A stretch of 51,246 nt of DNA from positions 1-51,246 of the forward strand of contig CAYWWY010000012.1 of assembly GCA_964462525.1 (NCBI GenBank). The letters are read 5' to 3'. The stretch's first letter is position 1. Each line of letters starts with the position of its first letter. Below the pieces are notes generated by a model. The model saw only the letters and a list, made by a program, of their open reading frames with translations, was not told where the DNA came from and did not search any database. Shown here one piece after another: positions 17,136-25,489 of this stretch. The translations under genes were made by a program, and so were the position numbers. The stretch is from CAYWWY01 sp964462525. GTDB taxonomy: Bacteria; Thermotogota; Thermotogae; MWEM01.

Positions 17136-18224
17136 ATGCGATTTATTGGGGGGATGGACATGGTAGAGGTGAAAGGATCCCAATTTTTGGCCAGTATCGA
17201 CCAGTGGATCCCTATGGTATGGATCTTCCGTGATCTATGGTATGGGGGGAGCTGGGACGATTTTGAACAAGATTTCGCAAATCATGAACGGTTGATTTCA
17301 TTGATCGAAGATTGTAGGCAGATGGAACGATTGGTTGGGGGAGACCTGCCGGCGAACTTTCTTTTGCCGGTTTCATCCGAGGAGTTGGTTTCATTCCAAC
17401 AGGAGATGGGGATCGACTGCTCCGCAATGAAGCATATCAACATGACATCGTTTATGGATATGGTCTTTGAATATTTCGATCGGGAAGAATGGGATGAAGT
17501 GATCCGCTTGGTCGAACTTGCCCTTGAGGTTGATCCGAAGTCAGTGCGGGCTTTGGAGATTAAAGGGTCGGTGCTTGTGGAACGTGGTCTTCTGGTGGAA
17601 GGCATTGGATATCTGAAACAGGCGGTGGAGATCGATCCGTATCTGACCGAGGCGTACTATACCTTGGGCCAGACCTACTTTAACCTCGGGGATTATGAAA
17701 AGGCCATATTTCATTGGAAAAAGGTCATTCAGTATCAGCCAGACGACCCATTTGTCACCTTTTTTCTTGTGGATGCTTACCTGAACGCCAATCTGCCAGA
17801 CAAGGCTATCGATCTGTTGGAGCATTATCTCCAGCGCAATCCCGACAATATTTACGGTCTGTATCATTTGTACAAGTTGTACGATGAGAGCGGGCGCAAC
17901 GAACGAACCGAGCAGATCCGACGAACCATCTTGGAGATGGTCCCCCGCAATATCAGCGAGCTGGAGGTTTGGAGCCGGTTTCAGCTGGAAAACGAGCAAT
18001 ATGATGCCGTCCTTACTCAAGTGGAGCGGTTTCAGGAATTCGAGCCAGATAACGATTATTTGCGGCTGTTGATGGTGATTCCGTTAGTCAAATCCGGAGC
18101 AATCCAAAAAGTGACCGAGATCGTGGCCCAGCTGAAAAAGAACCGCTATTGGCTTCGCTATGGAAAGCACGAGTTTTTCTATGGGTTTCTGACACCCCAA
18201 GAACGACAGCAGTGTGGTCTGTAA
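17136..18224 (+). CDS. Tetratricopeptide repeat protein
   Basis: About 362 residues, predicted cytosolic. From about residue 100 there are successive TPR helices: FEYFDREEWDEVIRLVELAL, then GSVLVERGLLVEGIGYLKQA, TLGQTYFNLGDYEKAIFHWK and AYLNANLPDKAIDLLEHYL. The first 90 residues (with a Trp-rich DQWIPMVWIFRDLWYG) are not recognised. Start could be ATG 17136 (AGGA 6 bases upstream) or ATG 17160 (a run of G upstream). Its stop overlaps the uridine kinase ATG (TAATG). TPR proteins mediate protein contacts; the partner is unknown. Confidence 0.8.
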   Translation: MRFIGGMDMVEVKGSQFLASIDQWIPMVWIFRDLWYGGSWDDFEQDFANHERLISLIEDCRQMERLVGGDLPANFLLPVSSEELVSFQQEMGIDCSAMKHINMTSFMDMVFEYFDREEWDEVIRLVELALEVDPKSVRALEIKGSVLVERGLLVEGIGYLKQAVEIDPYLTEAYYTLGQTYFNLGDYEKAIFHWKKVIQYQPDDPFVTFFLVDAYLNANLPDKAIDLLEHYLQRNPDNIYGLYHLYKLYDESGRNERTEQIRRTILEMVPRNISELEVWSRFQLENEQYDAVLTQVERFQEFEPDNDYLRLLMVIPLVKSGAIQKVTEIVAQLKKNRYWLRYGKHEFFYGFLTPQERQQCGL

Positions 18225-18838
18225 TGCTGATCGGTATTGTGGGAGGGAGCGGTTCGGGAAAGACAACCGTGGCCAATCGGTTGGCTCAGCAGATTGGGAA
18301 TGAATGCACGATCATCAGTATGGATAATTATTACGTGGACCTTCCACCCGGAATCCGGCCCCATGATTTCAATTTTGACGCGCCTTCCGCCTTTGATTTC
18401 CGCCAGTTCGAAGGCGATATGAAGCAGTTGAAAGAAGGAAAGACCGTTCAGATGCCTTCCTACAGCTTCATCACCTATCGCAGGGAAACCGGGATTACCA
18501 TTCCTGTGCAACCTTCTGAGGTGATCATCGTAGAGGGGATCTTCGTTTTGCACCAGGATTCCTTGCGGGATCTGTTCGACTTTAGCGTGTATGTTGAGAC
18601 CCCGGACGACGAACGATTGCTGAGACGGATTGAACGGGATATGGTGGAACGAAAACGATCGATCGAGAGCATTATCGATCAATATCGCCGGTTTGTGGCT
18701 CCTTCGTTCCAAAGTTTTGTGGAACCGCAGAAGTATTTTGCCAACATCATCTTACCTGGTGGGGGATTCAACGATGTCGGTTTGGATATCATCTACCGCG
18801 CAATCCTTCAAACCACCAAAAATGGACAATGGAGTTGA
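18224..18838 (+). CDS. udk: Uridine kinase
   Basis: A 204-residue P-loop kinase that phosphorylates uridine and cytidine in pyrimidine salvage. GGSGSGKTT at residues 7-15 is the Walker A motif; SMDNYYVDLP near 35 and the FDAPSAFDF segment near 52 are typical of Udk nucleoside binding; VIIVEGIFVLH near 103 is Walker B. ATG 18224 overlaps the TPR gene stop and has little SD sequence of its own, so it probably depends on coupled translation. Confidence 0.9.
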   Translation: MLIGIVGGSGSGKTTVANRLAQQIGNECTIISMDNYYVDLPPGIRPHDFNFDAPSAFDFRQFEGDMKQLKEGKTVQMPSYSFITYRRETGITIPVQPSEVIIVEGIFVLHQDSLRDLFDFSVYVETPDDERLLRRIERDMVERKRSIESIIDQYRRFVAPSFQSFVEPQKYFANIILPGGGFNDVGLDIIYRAILQTTKNGQWS

Positions 18839-18847
18839 GCATCGGAT

Positions 18848-19555
18848 TTGGCATGGTTGGAAAAACGATCCCTGCAAAGACATAAGCGAGTCATCGAAAA
18901 GGAACAGGTCTATTGGGAGCTCAGCTCCTATCTTTCTCAAGAAGGGTGCCCGATTTGCGCGCTCATTCGGCATGAACTCGTTCGTTTTTTGGATGGGTTG
19001 ATGTACGAGTCGGTCAATGATCGGGGCCTTCGTCAGCATCTTCGCGAATCGGGGGGCTTTTGCGCCCCCCATTCTCGGTTGCTGTATTGCATGGGTGGCG
19101 TGCTGGGCCAGTCAATCATATTGCGGGACGTGATCGGAACGATGAGCCAGCGGATGGACCAATTGCCGCGCCATAAAGGCAAAGCTACTCCTTTTCGGGA
19201 TCGGGTCTTTGGATTGAAGCGCAAGTGTCCTGCCTGCGAATTGGAGGAGAGTGTGGAAGAGAAGAGTTTGGAAGGACTGTTGGAGTCTTTGGTTGTGGAG
19301 GGGTTTGCGCGTCGGTTTCGAGAGAGCGATGGGCTCTGCCTGCCTCATTTTTCGAAAGCATGGACCCTTTGCGGAGATTCCAAGCTTCGCCAGGAGTTGG
19401 CTGTCTGTCAACAGCGATCGATGGAACGGATGCAGCGGCAGCTCGATGAGGTGATCCGGAAATATGATTTCCGGTACCAAAACGAGCGTATGGACGAAGA
19501 GGCGGGGAGTTGGCTGCGCGCTGCGCGTATGGTATGTGGGTATTTTGAAGACTGA
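18848..19555 (+). CDS. DUF6062-like cysteine-rich protein
   Basis: A 235-residue protein with two similar halves, each holding a CPxC followed about 35 residues later by a CxPH motif: CPIC at 34-37 with FCAPH at 71-75, and CPAC at 127-130 with LCLPH at 163-167. This is the pattern I know from DUF6062 proteins of anaerobic Bacillota; function is unknown. Two internally repeated Cys/His sites suggest metal binding. The best start is TTG 18848, with only a distant GGAG, so the N-terminus is uncertain. It sits between udk and moxR in a plus-strand operon. Confidence 0.72.
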   Translation: MAWLEKRSLQRHKRVIEKEQVYWELSSYLSQEGCPICALIRHELVRFLDGLMYESVNDRGLRQHLRESGGFCAPHSRLLYCMGGVLGQSIILRDVIGTMSQRMDQLPRHKGKATPFRDRVFGLKRKCPACELEESVEEKSLEGLLESLVVEGFARRFRESDGLCLPHFSKAWTLCGDSKLRQELAVCQQRSMERMQRQLDEVIRKYDFRYQNERMDEEAGSWLRAARMVCGYFED

Positions 19556-19577
19556 GCAGAAAGGATTGGTTTCTGAT

Positions 19578-20513
19578 ATGATCGCTTCCTTTGAACCAAC
19601 AGTTTCCAAGATTGTCCGCAATGTGTCCCGTGTGATTTTGGGGAAAGAGGCAACGATCCGGATGGTTATGGCGGCCTTTTTGTCGAGAGGACACGTGTTG
19701 CTTGAAGATGTGCCGGGTGTGGGCAAAACCGTTTTGGGGCGCGCTTTGGCTCTTTCGTTGGGATTGGGGTTCAAACGGATTCAGTTTACCCCAGACCTGT
19801 TGCCCACAGATGTAACGGGGTTGAATATTTACGATCGCAACACCGGTTCCTTTCAGTTCATGGAAGGACCGGTCTTTACCGATTTTCTGTTGGCTGACGA
19901 AATCAATCGGGCCACACCTCGGACCCAATCGGCTCTGTTGGAGGCGATGGGCGAGAATCAGATCTCTGTGGATGGTCAAACTCATCCCTTATCCCCTTTT
20001 TTCTTTGTGTTGGCCACTCAGAATCCGATCGAATACGAAGGGACGTTTACCTTGCCCGAAGCTCAATTGGACCGATTCATGGTTCGGGTTCAGATCGGAT
20101 ACCCGGATCCGAAAACCGAGCAAAAAGTGATCCTGGACCAAAAGGTGTCCCATCCATTAAGCGCTCTCGAGTCAGTGGTGGATCAGAGCGAGGTGGAGGA
20201 CCTTTTGGGCATTCCTCGAACAATTGTCATCAGCGAGGCGGTTGCCGCGTATATTGTGAAAATTGTCCACGCCACCCGATCCCATCCCTCTTTGCTATTG
20301 GGCGCGAGCCCGCGCGGGAGCATCGCGTTGATGAGAATCGCTTCTGTGCTTGCCATGATGGAGGGACGCGATCATATGCTGCCTGATGATGTGAAGGCCT
20401 GCGTACATAGCGTCTTGGGACATCGAGTCATCCAGACAACGGAGTCAAAGATCAGAAGGGAGACCACGCGGGATATCCTGGACGACGTCCTTTCAAAGAC
20501 TGCGGTGGTCTGA
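19578..20513 (+). CDS. moxR: MoxR-family AAA+ ATPase
   Basis: About 311 residues. LLEDVPGVGKTVLGRAL near residue 40 contains Walker A; FLLADEINRATPRTQSALLE near 105 contains Walker B and the MoxR signature; ATQNPIEYEGTFTLPEAQLD near 147 is the sensor region. MoxR ATPases act as chaperones for metal or VWA/DUF58 proteins. ATG 19578 is chosen since the family begins near SKIVRNVSRVILGKE; AGAAAGGA lies 12 bases upstream. The gene heads a moxR-DUF58-DUF4129 trio. Confidence 0.92.
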   Translation: MIASFEPTVSKIVRNVSRVILGKEATIRMVMAAFLSRGHVLLEDVPGVGKTVLGRALALSLGLGFKRIQFTPDLLPTDVTGLNIYDRNTGSFQFMEGPVFTDFLLADEINRATPRTQSALLEAMGENQISVDGQTHPLSPFFFVLATQNPIEYEGTFTLPEAQLDRFMVRVQIGYPDPKTEQKVILDQKVSHPLSALESVVDQSEVEDLLGIPRTIVISEAVAAYIVKIVHATRSHPSLLLGASPRGSIALMRIASVLAMMEGRDHMLPDDVKACVHSVLGHRVIQTTESKIRRETTRDILDDVLSKTAVV

Positions 20514-20516
20514 TCT

Positions 20517-21767
20517 ATGTGCCGGGCTCATTTCCGCCCTCTTCTGTGGTTGACCATCGGGTTTGGCAGCCTTCAGATCCTTCTATTCACGCCCTATTCT
20601 TTGGTGGGCTTCTTTTTTTTGGGCTGGGTGTGGATGACCTTTTTCCAAACCCAACGCGTGATGCGGGCCATTCGTCTGAACCGTTCCCTTTCCCGAACGC
20701 GGCTCTTTGTTCATGAATCGTTTGGGATTCGACTCTCGATCCATAATGATCGCTCGCTCTCCATTCCTTTGGAAGCGCGGATGGTTTCGTCCGTACCGGG
20801 ATTGGTCAACAAGGAATTTCCGATTGTGGCTATGGGCAACAAGGAAACCCAAATCGATGCCCAAGGGTGCTTCTATACACGGGGCGTCAAAAGGCTTGGA
20901 ACCGTTTCTCTCCATTACGCCCATCCTTTGGGCCTGTTCGAAATCTTCCGGACCGATGATCTCGGGGATTCGGTCATTGTCTTTCCCCGAGTGGAGCCTC
21001 TCTTTTTTCGGAAAGAGGTGCTCCGAGAGATCATATACGGGCGAAAGACGCCATACCCAATGTTGGAGGACACGTCCCGCCTCTCCCATCTGCAGGAGTA
21101 TGATCATCAGCCGATGCATCGGATTCACTGGAAGCTATCTGCCCGGATGAATCAGTTGATGGCCAAAGAGTTCGAAAAGACCGCCTTGGGCAATGTCACG
21201 CTTTTGGTCGATCTCAACCTGCCCCGAGATATTGTGATCAATCAGGCATGGAAACAGATGCGCGTGGTCTATGAAGATGTGGTTGTGGATGCTGCGGCAA
21301 GCTTGATTGAAGATTTGAAGGGGATGAGCGTGCCTGTTCGATTGGTCATTGTGGGAGAGAAAATCACCGAAAGCCAGTATCCGCGTGCGGATTATGTTCC
21401 CTATCTGGAAGACTTGACCCGCGCCCGCGGCTGCGAGCGGCCGGAAGAATCCATGGTGGAGTATTTGCGTGGGCGCATGATGACAACGACCATGAACGAC
21501 ACAGTTGTGATTCTGTGCATGCATATTTCTTCTTCAGAAGTGCCCTTGCTGATGAAGGTTCGCGCCCGAAGCGCCAAGGTTGTGGTTTTGATCATGCCGT
21601 ATGGGTATCGGTCCTCATCCACCCTTCCTTCAAGGAGTTATGGAATGCCGCATCCCGATTTGCGCGAGATGCTCCGCCAAGCGCATATCCTGATGGAAAA
21701 TGGCGTGATTGTGCGGTTTTTGCAGGAAAACGACGCGTTGCAAGAGGCGGTGGACCATGTTCCCTAA
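20517..21767 (+). CDS. DUF58 domain protein, membrane-anchored
   Basis: A 416-residue protein with two closely spaced N-terminal hydrophobic helices (residues 9-42), a beta-rich middle, and a DUF58 block near residues 195-215 (SHLQEYDHQPMHRIHWKLSA) followed by a VWA-like Rossmann part (VTLLVDLNLPRD). It starts 3 bases after the moxR stop and overlaps the next gene by 11 bases. The MoxR plus DUF58 pair is widespread and thought to act on the cell envelope; exact function is not established. Confidence 0.88.
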   Translation: MCRAHFRPLLWLTIGFGSLQILLFTPYSLVGFFFLGWVWMTFFQTQRVMRAIRLNRSLSRTRLFVHESFGIRLSIHNDRSLSIPLEARMVSSVPGLVNKEFPIVAMGNKETQIDAQGCFYTRGVKRLGTVSLHYAHPLGLFEIFRTDDLGDSVIVFPRVEPLFFRKEVLREIIYGRKTPYPMLEDTSRLSHLQEYDHQPMHRIHWKLSARMNQLMAKEFEKTALGNVTLLVDLNLPRDIVINQAWKQMRVVYEDVVVDAAASLIEDLKGMSVPVRLVIVGEKITESQYPRADYVPYLEDLTRARGCERPEESMVEYLRGRMMTTTMNDTVVILCMHISSSEVPLLMKVRARSAKVVVLIMPYGYRSSSTLPSRSYGMPHPDLREMLRQAHILMENGVIVRFLQENDALQEAVDHVP

Positions 21768-23082
21768 TATAGCGCGCTTGTTGCCCGCGATGATGACCGC
21801 AGCTTTTGCGACTCCAACAGCCTGGTTCCATTGGGTCGGGGTTGGATGGATTGCAGTGATGGTCTTTATACCCCGTTCGATCCGGTTTCTCTTCGGATTG
21901 GGGGGTGGGGTGGTTTTGATCGCGACTGCCATTTTGGGACAGATGGACCTGGCGTTCGGACTCGGGTTTTCCTTTTGCCTGATCATCGCTTTGGGATGGG
22001 TTCCTCCCTTGGAGAAGCGGATGCTTTGGGGGGCAGTTCCCGGCATCTCGTTGCTTTTTTTGGCTCCTTCGGAGAGCCGCGTATTCGCGATCGGTTGCTG
22101 CGCCATTGGGATATTTGCCCTTTTCCGAACTTCACGGTCAGCGCGTGTCAGTCTGGGTTTGCTGATTCCTGTTCTGCTGATTCTGTTGATTCCCTTTTCC
22201 CTTGCGCCGATTGGTTTATGGACCGCAGGGGCCGAAGCTCAAAGTCAACAGACCGATCCCGCCACAATAACAGTCCATATCGGATCAGATTTGCCCCATG
22301 GGGCGGAAGAACCCGGATCGGTTGCCTTTATCCCTACTACGGGCGTGGATGAAGGTCAGGATGTCGCCCTACCTGCTCAGATTCTGGAATGGTTGTTCTA
22401 TGGGGTTCTTCTGCTATCTTTTCTGACCCTGATTCGCCTTCTCTGGCTGATTATTGTCACCAGGAGCCGAGTGGCGCGGATGTGGTGGGTGGTAGCGCTG
22501 GGTTTTGCCGCGGGCGCGATATTTCTCAATGTCTGGCTCTCAAACTACCAACCCGACCCTTTGGAGATCACATTGCCCGGTGTGCCCACCGAAGGCCAAA
22601 CGTACTCTGTGGAGTATATCCGAGATCCTTCTTTGGATCTCGAAACGGCTGATCCAGCTGAACCGCCTCCCCGCCCATCTTTAGGCGCGGTTCGCAGAGT
22701 GCTTCTGTGGGGTTTGGTGATCCTTCTGATGGCAGCGATCCTTGGATGGTTGTGGATCATCATGAGAAAGGTCGCTCCAGAACCGAAATACACCCAAGCC
22801 CAGGATCCCCCTGAAGGAGAAGGAGAGACTGGATGGGACGACCTGAGTTCTCTTTCGGGGCCTTCTTTAGTCCGCGCTCTTTATCAACGGATTCGGAGGC
22901 AAAAGTATCCGGGATTGGATCCCTTGACGCCCAACGAGTTATCCAAAGAAGCGGATGATCCCGACTTGACCCAGATCACCGAGACTTTTTCCGCGATCGA
23001 GTACCGAAAATTAACCCCGAAAATCAGCGATATAGCTGTTTGGAAGATCTTTTCCGCCATAATGAAACGATCCCGTGATTAG
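21757..23082 (+). CDS. Polytopic membrane protein with C-terminal DUF4129-like domain
   Basis: About 441 residues with several N-terminal membrane helices (to about residue 150), an extracytoplasmic region (about 160-210), two more helices near 215-260, a second loop, one helix near 325 (LLWGLVILLMAAILGWLWII) and a cytosolic tail. The tail, with LVRALYQRIRRQKYPGL, LTPNEL and AIEYRKL, resembles DUF4129. In related operons this position is held by a transglutaminase-like protein of the same topology, but I see no Cys-His-Asp catalytic core here. ATG 21757 lies inside the end of the DUF58 gene. Confidence 0.7.
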   Translation: MFPNIARLLPAMMTAAFATPTAWFHWVGVGWIAVMVFIPRSIRFLFGLGGGVVLIATAILGQMDLAFGLGFSFCLIIALGWVPPLEKRMLWGAVPGISLLFLAPSESRVFAIGCCAIGIFALFRTSRSARVSLGLLIPVLLILLIPFSLAPIGLWTAGAEAQSQQTDPATITVHIGSDLPHGAEEPGSVAFIPTTGVDEGQDVALPAQILEWLFYGVLLLSFLTLIRLLWLIIVTRSRVARMWWVVALGFAAGAIFLNVWLSNYQPDPLEITLPGVPTEGQTYSVEYIRDPSLDLETADPAEPPPRPSLGAVRRVLLWGLVILLMAAILGWLWIIMRKVAPEPKYTQAQDPPEGEGETGWDDLSSLSGPSLVRALYQRIRRQKYPGLDPLTPNELSKEADDPDLTQITETFSAIEYRKLTPKISDIAVWKIFSAIMKRSRD

Positions 23083-23158
23083 TGGGCGTTGTCGGTGATT
23101 ATTCCAGATCTCCTTTCGGTTTCTTCTCCTTTCTTCTTCTTTTGATTCCATTCGATCC

Positions 23159-23188
23159 TTGACCCTTGGCATTGGGTTGATGTATAAT
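23159..23188 (+). promoter_or_regulatory. Sigma-70-type promoter of the rpiR operon
   Basis: TTGACC at 23159-23164, an 18-base spacer and TATAAT at 23183-23188, about 68 bases before the rpiR ATG. Between -10 and ATG are AT-rich half-repeats such as GAAAATAACTTTC that could be operator sites, not established. The 173-base gap after the DUF4129 gene shows no clear terminator. Confidence 0.65.
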
Positions 23189-23255
23189 CATTTCGTGTAG
23201 AAATAATTCAGGAAAATAACTTTCTTGAAGGAAACTTTTTACGAATGGAGCTTGT

Positions 23256-24098
23256 ATGAGCGTGAGTACGATTCTTCTGAAGACCAAGGGTTTGTTCGAC
23301 TCCTTGAAGCCATCGGAAAAGAAAGCCGCGAAATATCTGATCGAGCGAGCGGATGACGTAATCCATTTCTCGATCAATGATTTCGCCGAAAACGCTGGAT
23401 GCAGCGACGCGACCGTTTCCCGGTTTGTCCGAAAACTCGGGTTTCACCGATTTTCAGATTTTCGGATTAGTTTGGTGCGCGAACTGTCTTCGCTGGAGAA
23501 CAAGAAGATGGTTTCCCGATCTGTGACTGGAGTGGAAGATATCATTCATAATATTATCAAAAGCGGACACAACGCTTTGGATGATGTGCAAAAACTGGTT
23601 GAGACACGCGTCTTCGAAACGGTATCCGATTGGATTATGGCTTCGAGACGGGTATTGTTTTTCGGAGTGGGGGCGTCCGGTGTGATGGCGGATATGGGGG
23701 CGGGTATGTTGGCCCGTCTGGGATTGAGCAGCGTTAGTTATTCGGATCCTCATATGCAGGCGATTGTTGCTGCGAATTGCAACGAACAAGATACTGTGAT
23801 CGCTGTGTCCGTTTCGGGGACCATCAAAGATACCGTCAAATCTGTTCAGATCGCGCGGGATGTAGGTTCGAAAACCGTAGGAATTACGGGAGGCAAGGAT
23901 TCTCCCCTGGCTCAAAATGTGGATCAAGTGATTTACACCAGTCCTCAGGGCTTCGAGGTGGGGGTGGCTTCGTTTGGCGCGCGCGCGTCTCAGATGTGTG
24001 TTCTGGATATTTTGGTTTCGATGATTGTTTGGAAAAACGAACACTTGGTGCAAAATCTGCAAAAGGTGGAGCACTCGATTGATAAAAAACGCTTTTGA
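23256..24098 (+). CDS. RpiR-family transcriptional regulator (HTH-SIS)
   Basis: A 280-residue regulator. The N-terminal HTH_6 domain shows LKPSEKKAAKYLIE near 16 and the recognition region CSDATVSRFVRKLGF near 49; the SIS domain (residues about 120-250) shows FFGVGASGVMADMG and the loop AVSVSGTIKDTVKSVQIA, which binds sugar phosphates in this family. It is followed by a complete ABC sugar importer and a GT81 enzyme, so it very likely controls them in response to a sugar phosphate or similar ligand. A 9-bp inverted repeat spans its stop codon. Confidence 0.92.
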   Translation: MSVSTILLKTKGLFDSLKPSEKKAAKYLIERADDVIHFSINDFAENAGCSDATVSRFVRKLGFHRFSDFRISLVRELSSLENKKMVSRSVTGVEDIIHNIIKSGHNALDDVQKLVETRVFETVSDWIMASRRVLFFGVGASGVMADMGAGMLARLGLSSVSYSDPHMQAIVAANCNEQDTVIAVSVSGTIKDTVKSVQIARDVGSKTVGITGGKDSPLAQNVDQVIYTSPQGFEVGVASFGARASQMCVLDILVSMIVWKNEHLVQNLQKVEHSIDKKRF

Positions 24099-24115
24099 CG
24101 GTTCATAAGCGTTTT
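24086..24115. repeat. Inverted repeat spanning the rpiR stop codon
   Basis: AAAACGCTT at 24086-24094 faces AAGCGTTTT at 24107-24115 with a 12-base loop that includes the rpiR stop. It could be a weak terminator reducing readthrough, or an operator for the regulator. The T run is only four bases, so I leave the role open. Confidence 0.5.
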
Positions 24116-24140
24116 GATACCACAAAAGGAGGGAAAGACA

Positions 24141-25418
24141 ATGAAAAAGGTGTTGCTGGTATTTGTTTTGGTAGGATTATTGATCGGTACAGTTAGTTAT
24201 GGCAGTGTGGCATTTATCTCTACCCAATTCCACCCTGCAACGGAACGGGAGTTCTTTGAAGGGAATCTGCTCCCCGCGATGCAGAGAGAGAAAGGGATTG
24301 ACATCCGGTTTTTGCCCCTGAGCTATGAGGAGGCGAATACGCGGATTCAAGCAGAACAAGCAGCTGGACGAGTCATCGTGAATCTCTATGGAGATTTGCA
24401 GAGTGGATTCGATCTGATGGCAGCCCGCGGATTGCTCAGGGATATGTCGGATATCAAGTTCCCGGATCGCACCTTTATCTCCACCTTTGAATATTATGCC
24501 AAAGGGCATGGAGTCACTCAATTCATTCCCTGGTTGCAGGCAACCTTCCTGATGGTTGTAAATGCCCAGGCCTTTGACTACCTTCCTGCTGGCCTGACCC
24601 GACAAGATGTGATGAACGCTTCTCCGAAGTGGACCTATGACGCTCTTCTTGCATGGGCCAAGAATATCACGCGAGGCACCGGACGACCGATGGTCGGATT
24701 CCCGGAATCCACGTTGGGCCTTTGGCATCGATTTTTGCACGGTCATATCTTCCCTGCCTTCACCGGCGGTCAGATGCTGAAGTTCGATTCATTAGCCGCG
24801 CTCGATATGTGGGCATATCTTACGGAGCTCTTTGATTATGTCAACCCGGCTGGATCCACTTGGAGCGCCATGAGCGAACCCCTTTTGCGCAACGAAGTAT
24901 GGATCGCATGGGACCATACCGCGCGATTGGGTGACGCGATTCGGCATGATCCCGACCGCTTTATTCCCGTGCCTCTGCCCGCAGGTCCCGCTGGACGCGG
25001 ATACATCACAGTCCTCGTGGGGCTTGGAATTCCCAAAGACGCGCCTGCTATCGCCGACTCGATCAAAGCGATCGATTATCTGACTTCTCCCAAAGTGCAG
25101 AACCAGATTCTTGAAGTCGTTGGATTTTTCCCAGTTGTTGAAGAGGCCGTAGGCATCATCCCCGAAGGACCGATGCGAAGCCTTGCTTCGGCTGTAATTG
25201 CGCAATCCAGCGCGCCGGATTCTCTTGTCGCATTCATTCCTGGACTGGGAGCGAGAGGTGGAGACTTCAACAACGTCTATCGAACGGCTTTCCAGAGAAT
25301 TGTTATCAACAAGGAAGATGCCGCGCGGGTTGTAAAGGAACTGGCGCCTCAGCTTGTCGAAATCTTCAAAGATGTGCAAGCGCCCATTCCGCAGCCTGAC
25401 GCCGGATATTACCAATAA
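24141..25418 (+). CDS. ABC importer substrate-binding protein (sugar type)
   Basis: A 425-residue secreted or anchored binding protein with N-terminal signal sequence KKVLLVFVLVGLLIGTVSYG; no lipobox cysteine follows, so it may remain tethered by its signal or be released. The mature part has the two-lobed family 1 look: HPATEREFFEGNLLPAMQRE at the start, MVVNAQAFDYLP near 145 and WIAWDHTARLGDAI near 255. ATG 24141 follows AGGAGGG. A strong hairpin directly after it suggests it is made in excess of the permeases. The substrate is not readable; the operon's synthase suggests a sugar or sugar-glycerate. Confidence 0.88.
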   Translation: MKKVLLVFVLVGLLIGTVSYGSVAFISTQFHPATEREFFEGNLLPAMQREKGIDIRFLPLSYEEANTRIQAEQAAGRVIVNLYGDLQSGFDLMAARGLLRDMSDIKFPDRTFISTFEYYAKGHGVTQFIPWLQATFLMVVNAQAFDYLPAGLTRQDVMNASPKWTYDALLAWAKNITRGTGRPMVGFPESTLGLWHRFLHGHIFPAFTGGQMLKFDSLAALDMWAYLTELFDYVNPAGSTWSAMSEPLLRNEVWIAWDHTARLGDAIRHDPDRFIPVPLPAGPAGRGYITVLVGLGIPKDAPAIADSIKAIDYLTSPKVQNQILEVVGFFPVVEEAVGIIPEGPMRSLASAVIAQSSAPDSLVAFIPGLGARGGDFNNVYRTAFQRIVINKEDAARVVKELAPQLVEIFKDVQAPIPQPDAGYYQ

Positions 25419-25432
25419 ACCATCCGGAGATA

Positions 25433-25462
25433 CGGGAGCCCGAAAGGGCTCCCGATCTTTTT
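25433..25462 (+). terminator. Intercistronic terminator/attenuator after the binding-protein gene
   Basis: CGGGAGCCC, loop GAAA, GGGCTCCCG form a perfect 9-bp GC-rich stem followed by TCTTTTT. It lies 15 bases past the binding-protein stop and 28 bases before the first permease start, in mid-operon, so partial readthrough must supply the permeases. Confidence 0.88.
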
Positions 25463-25489
25463 CGATAATCCAATTCCAGAAGGATGTGA

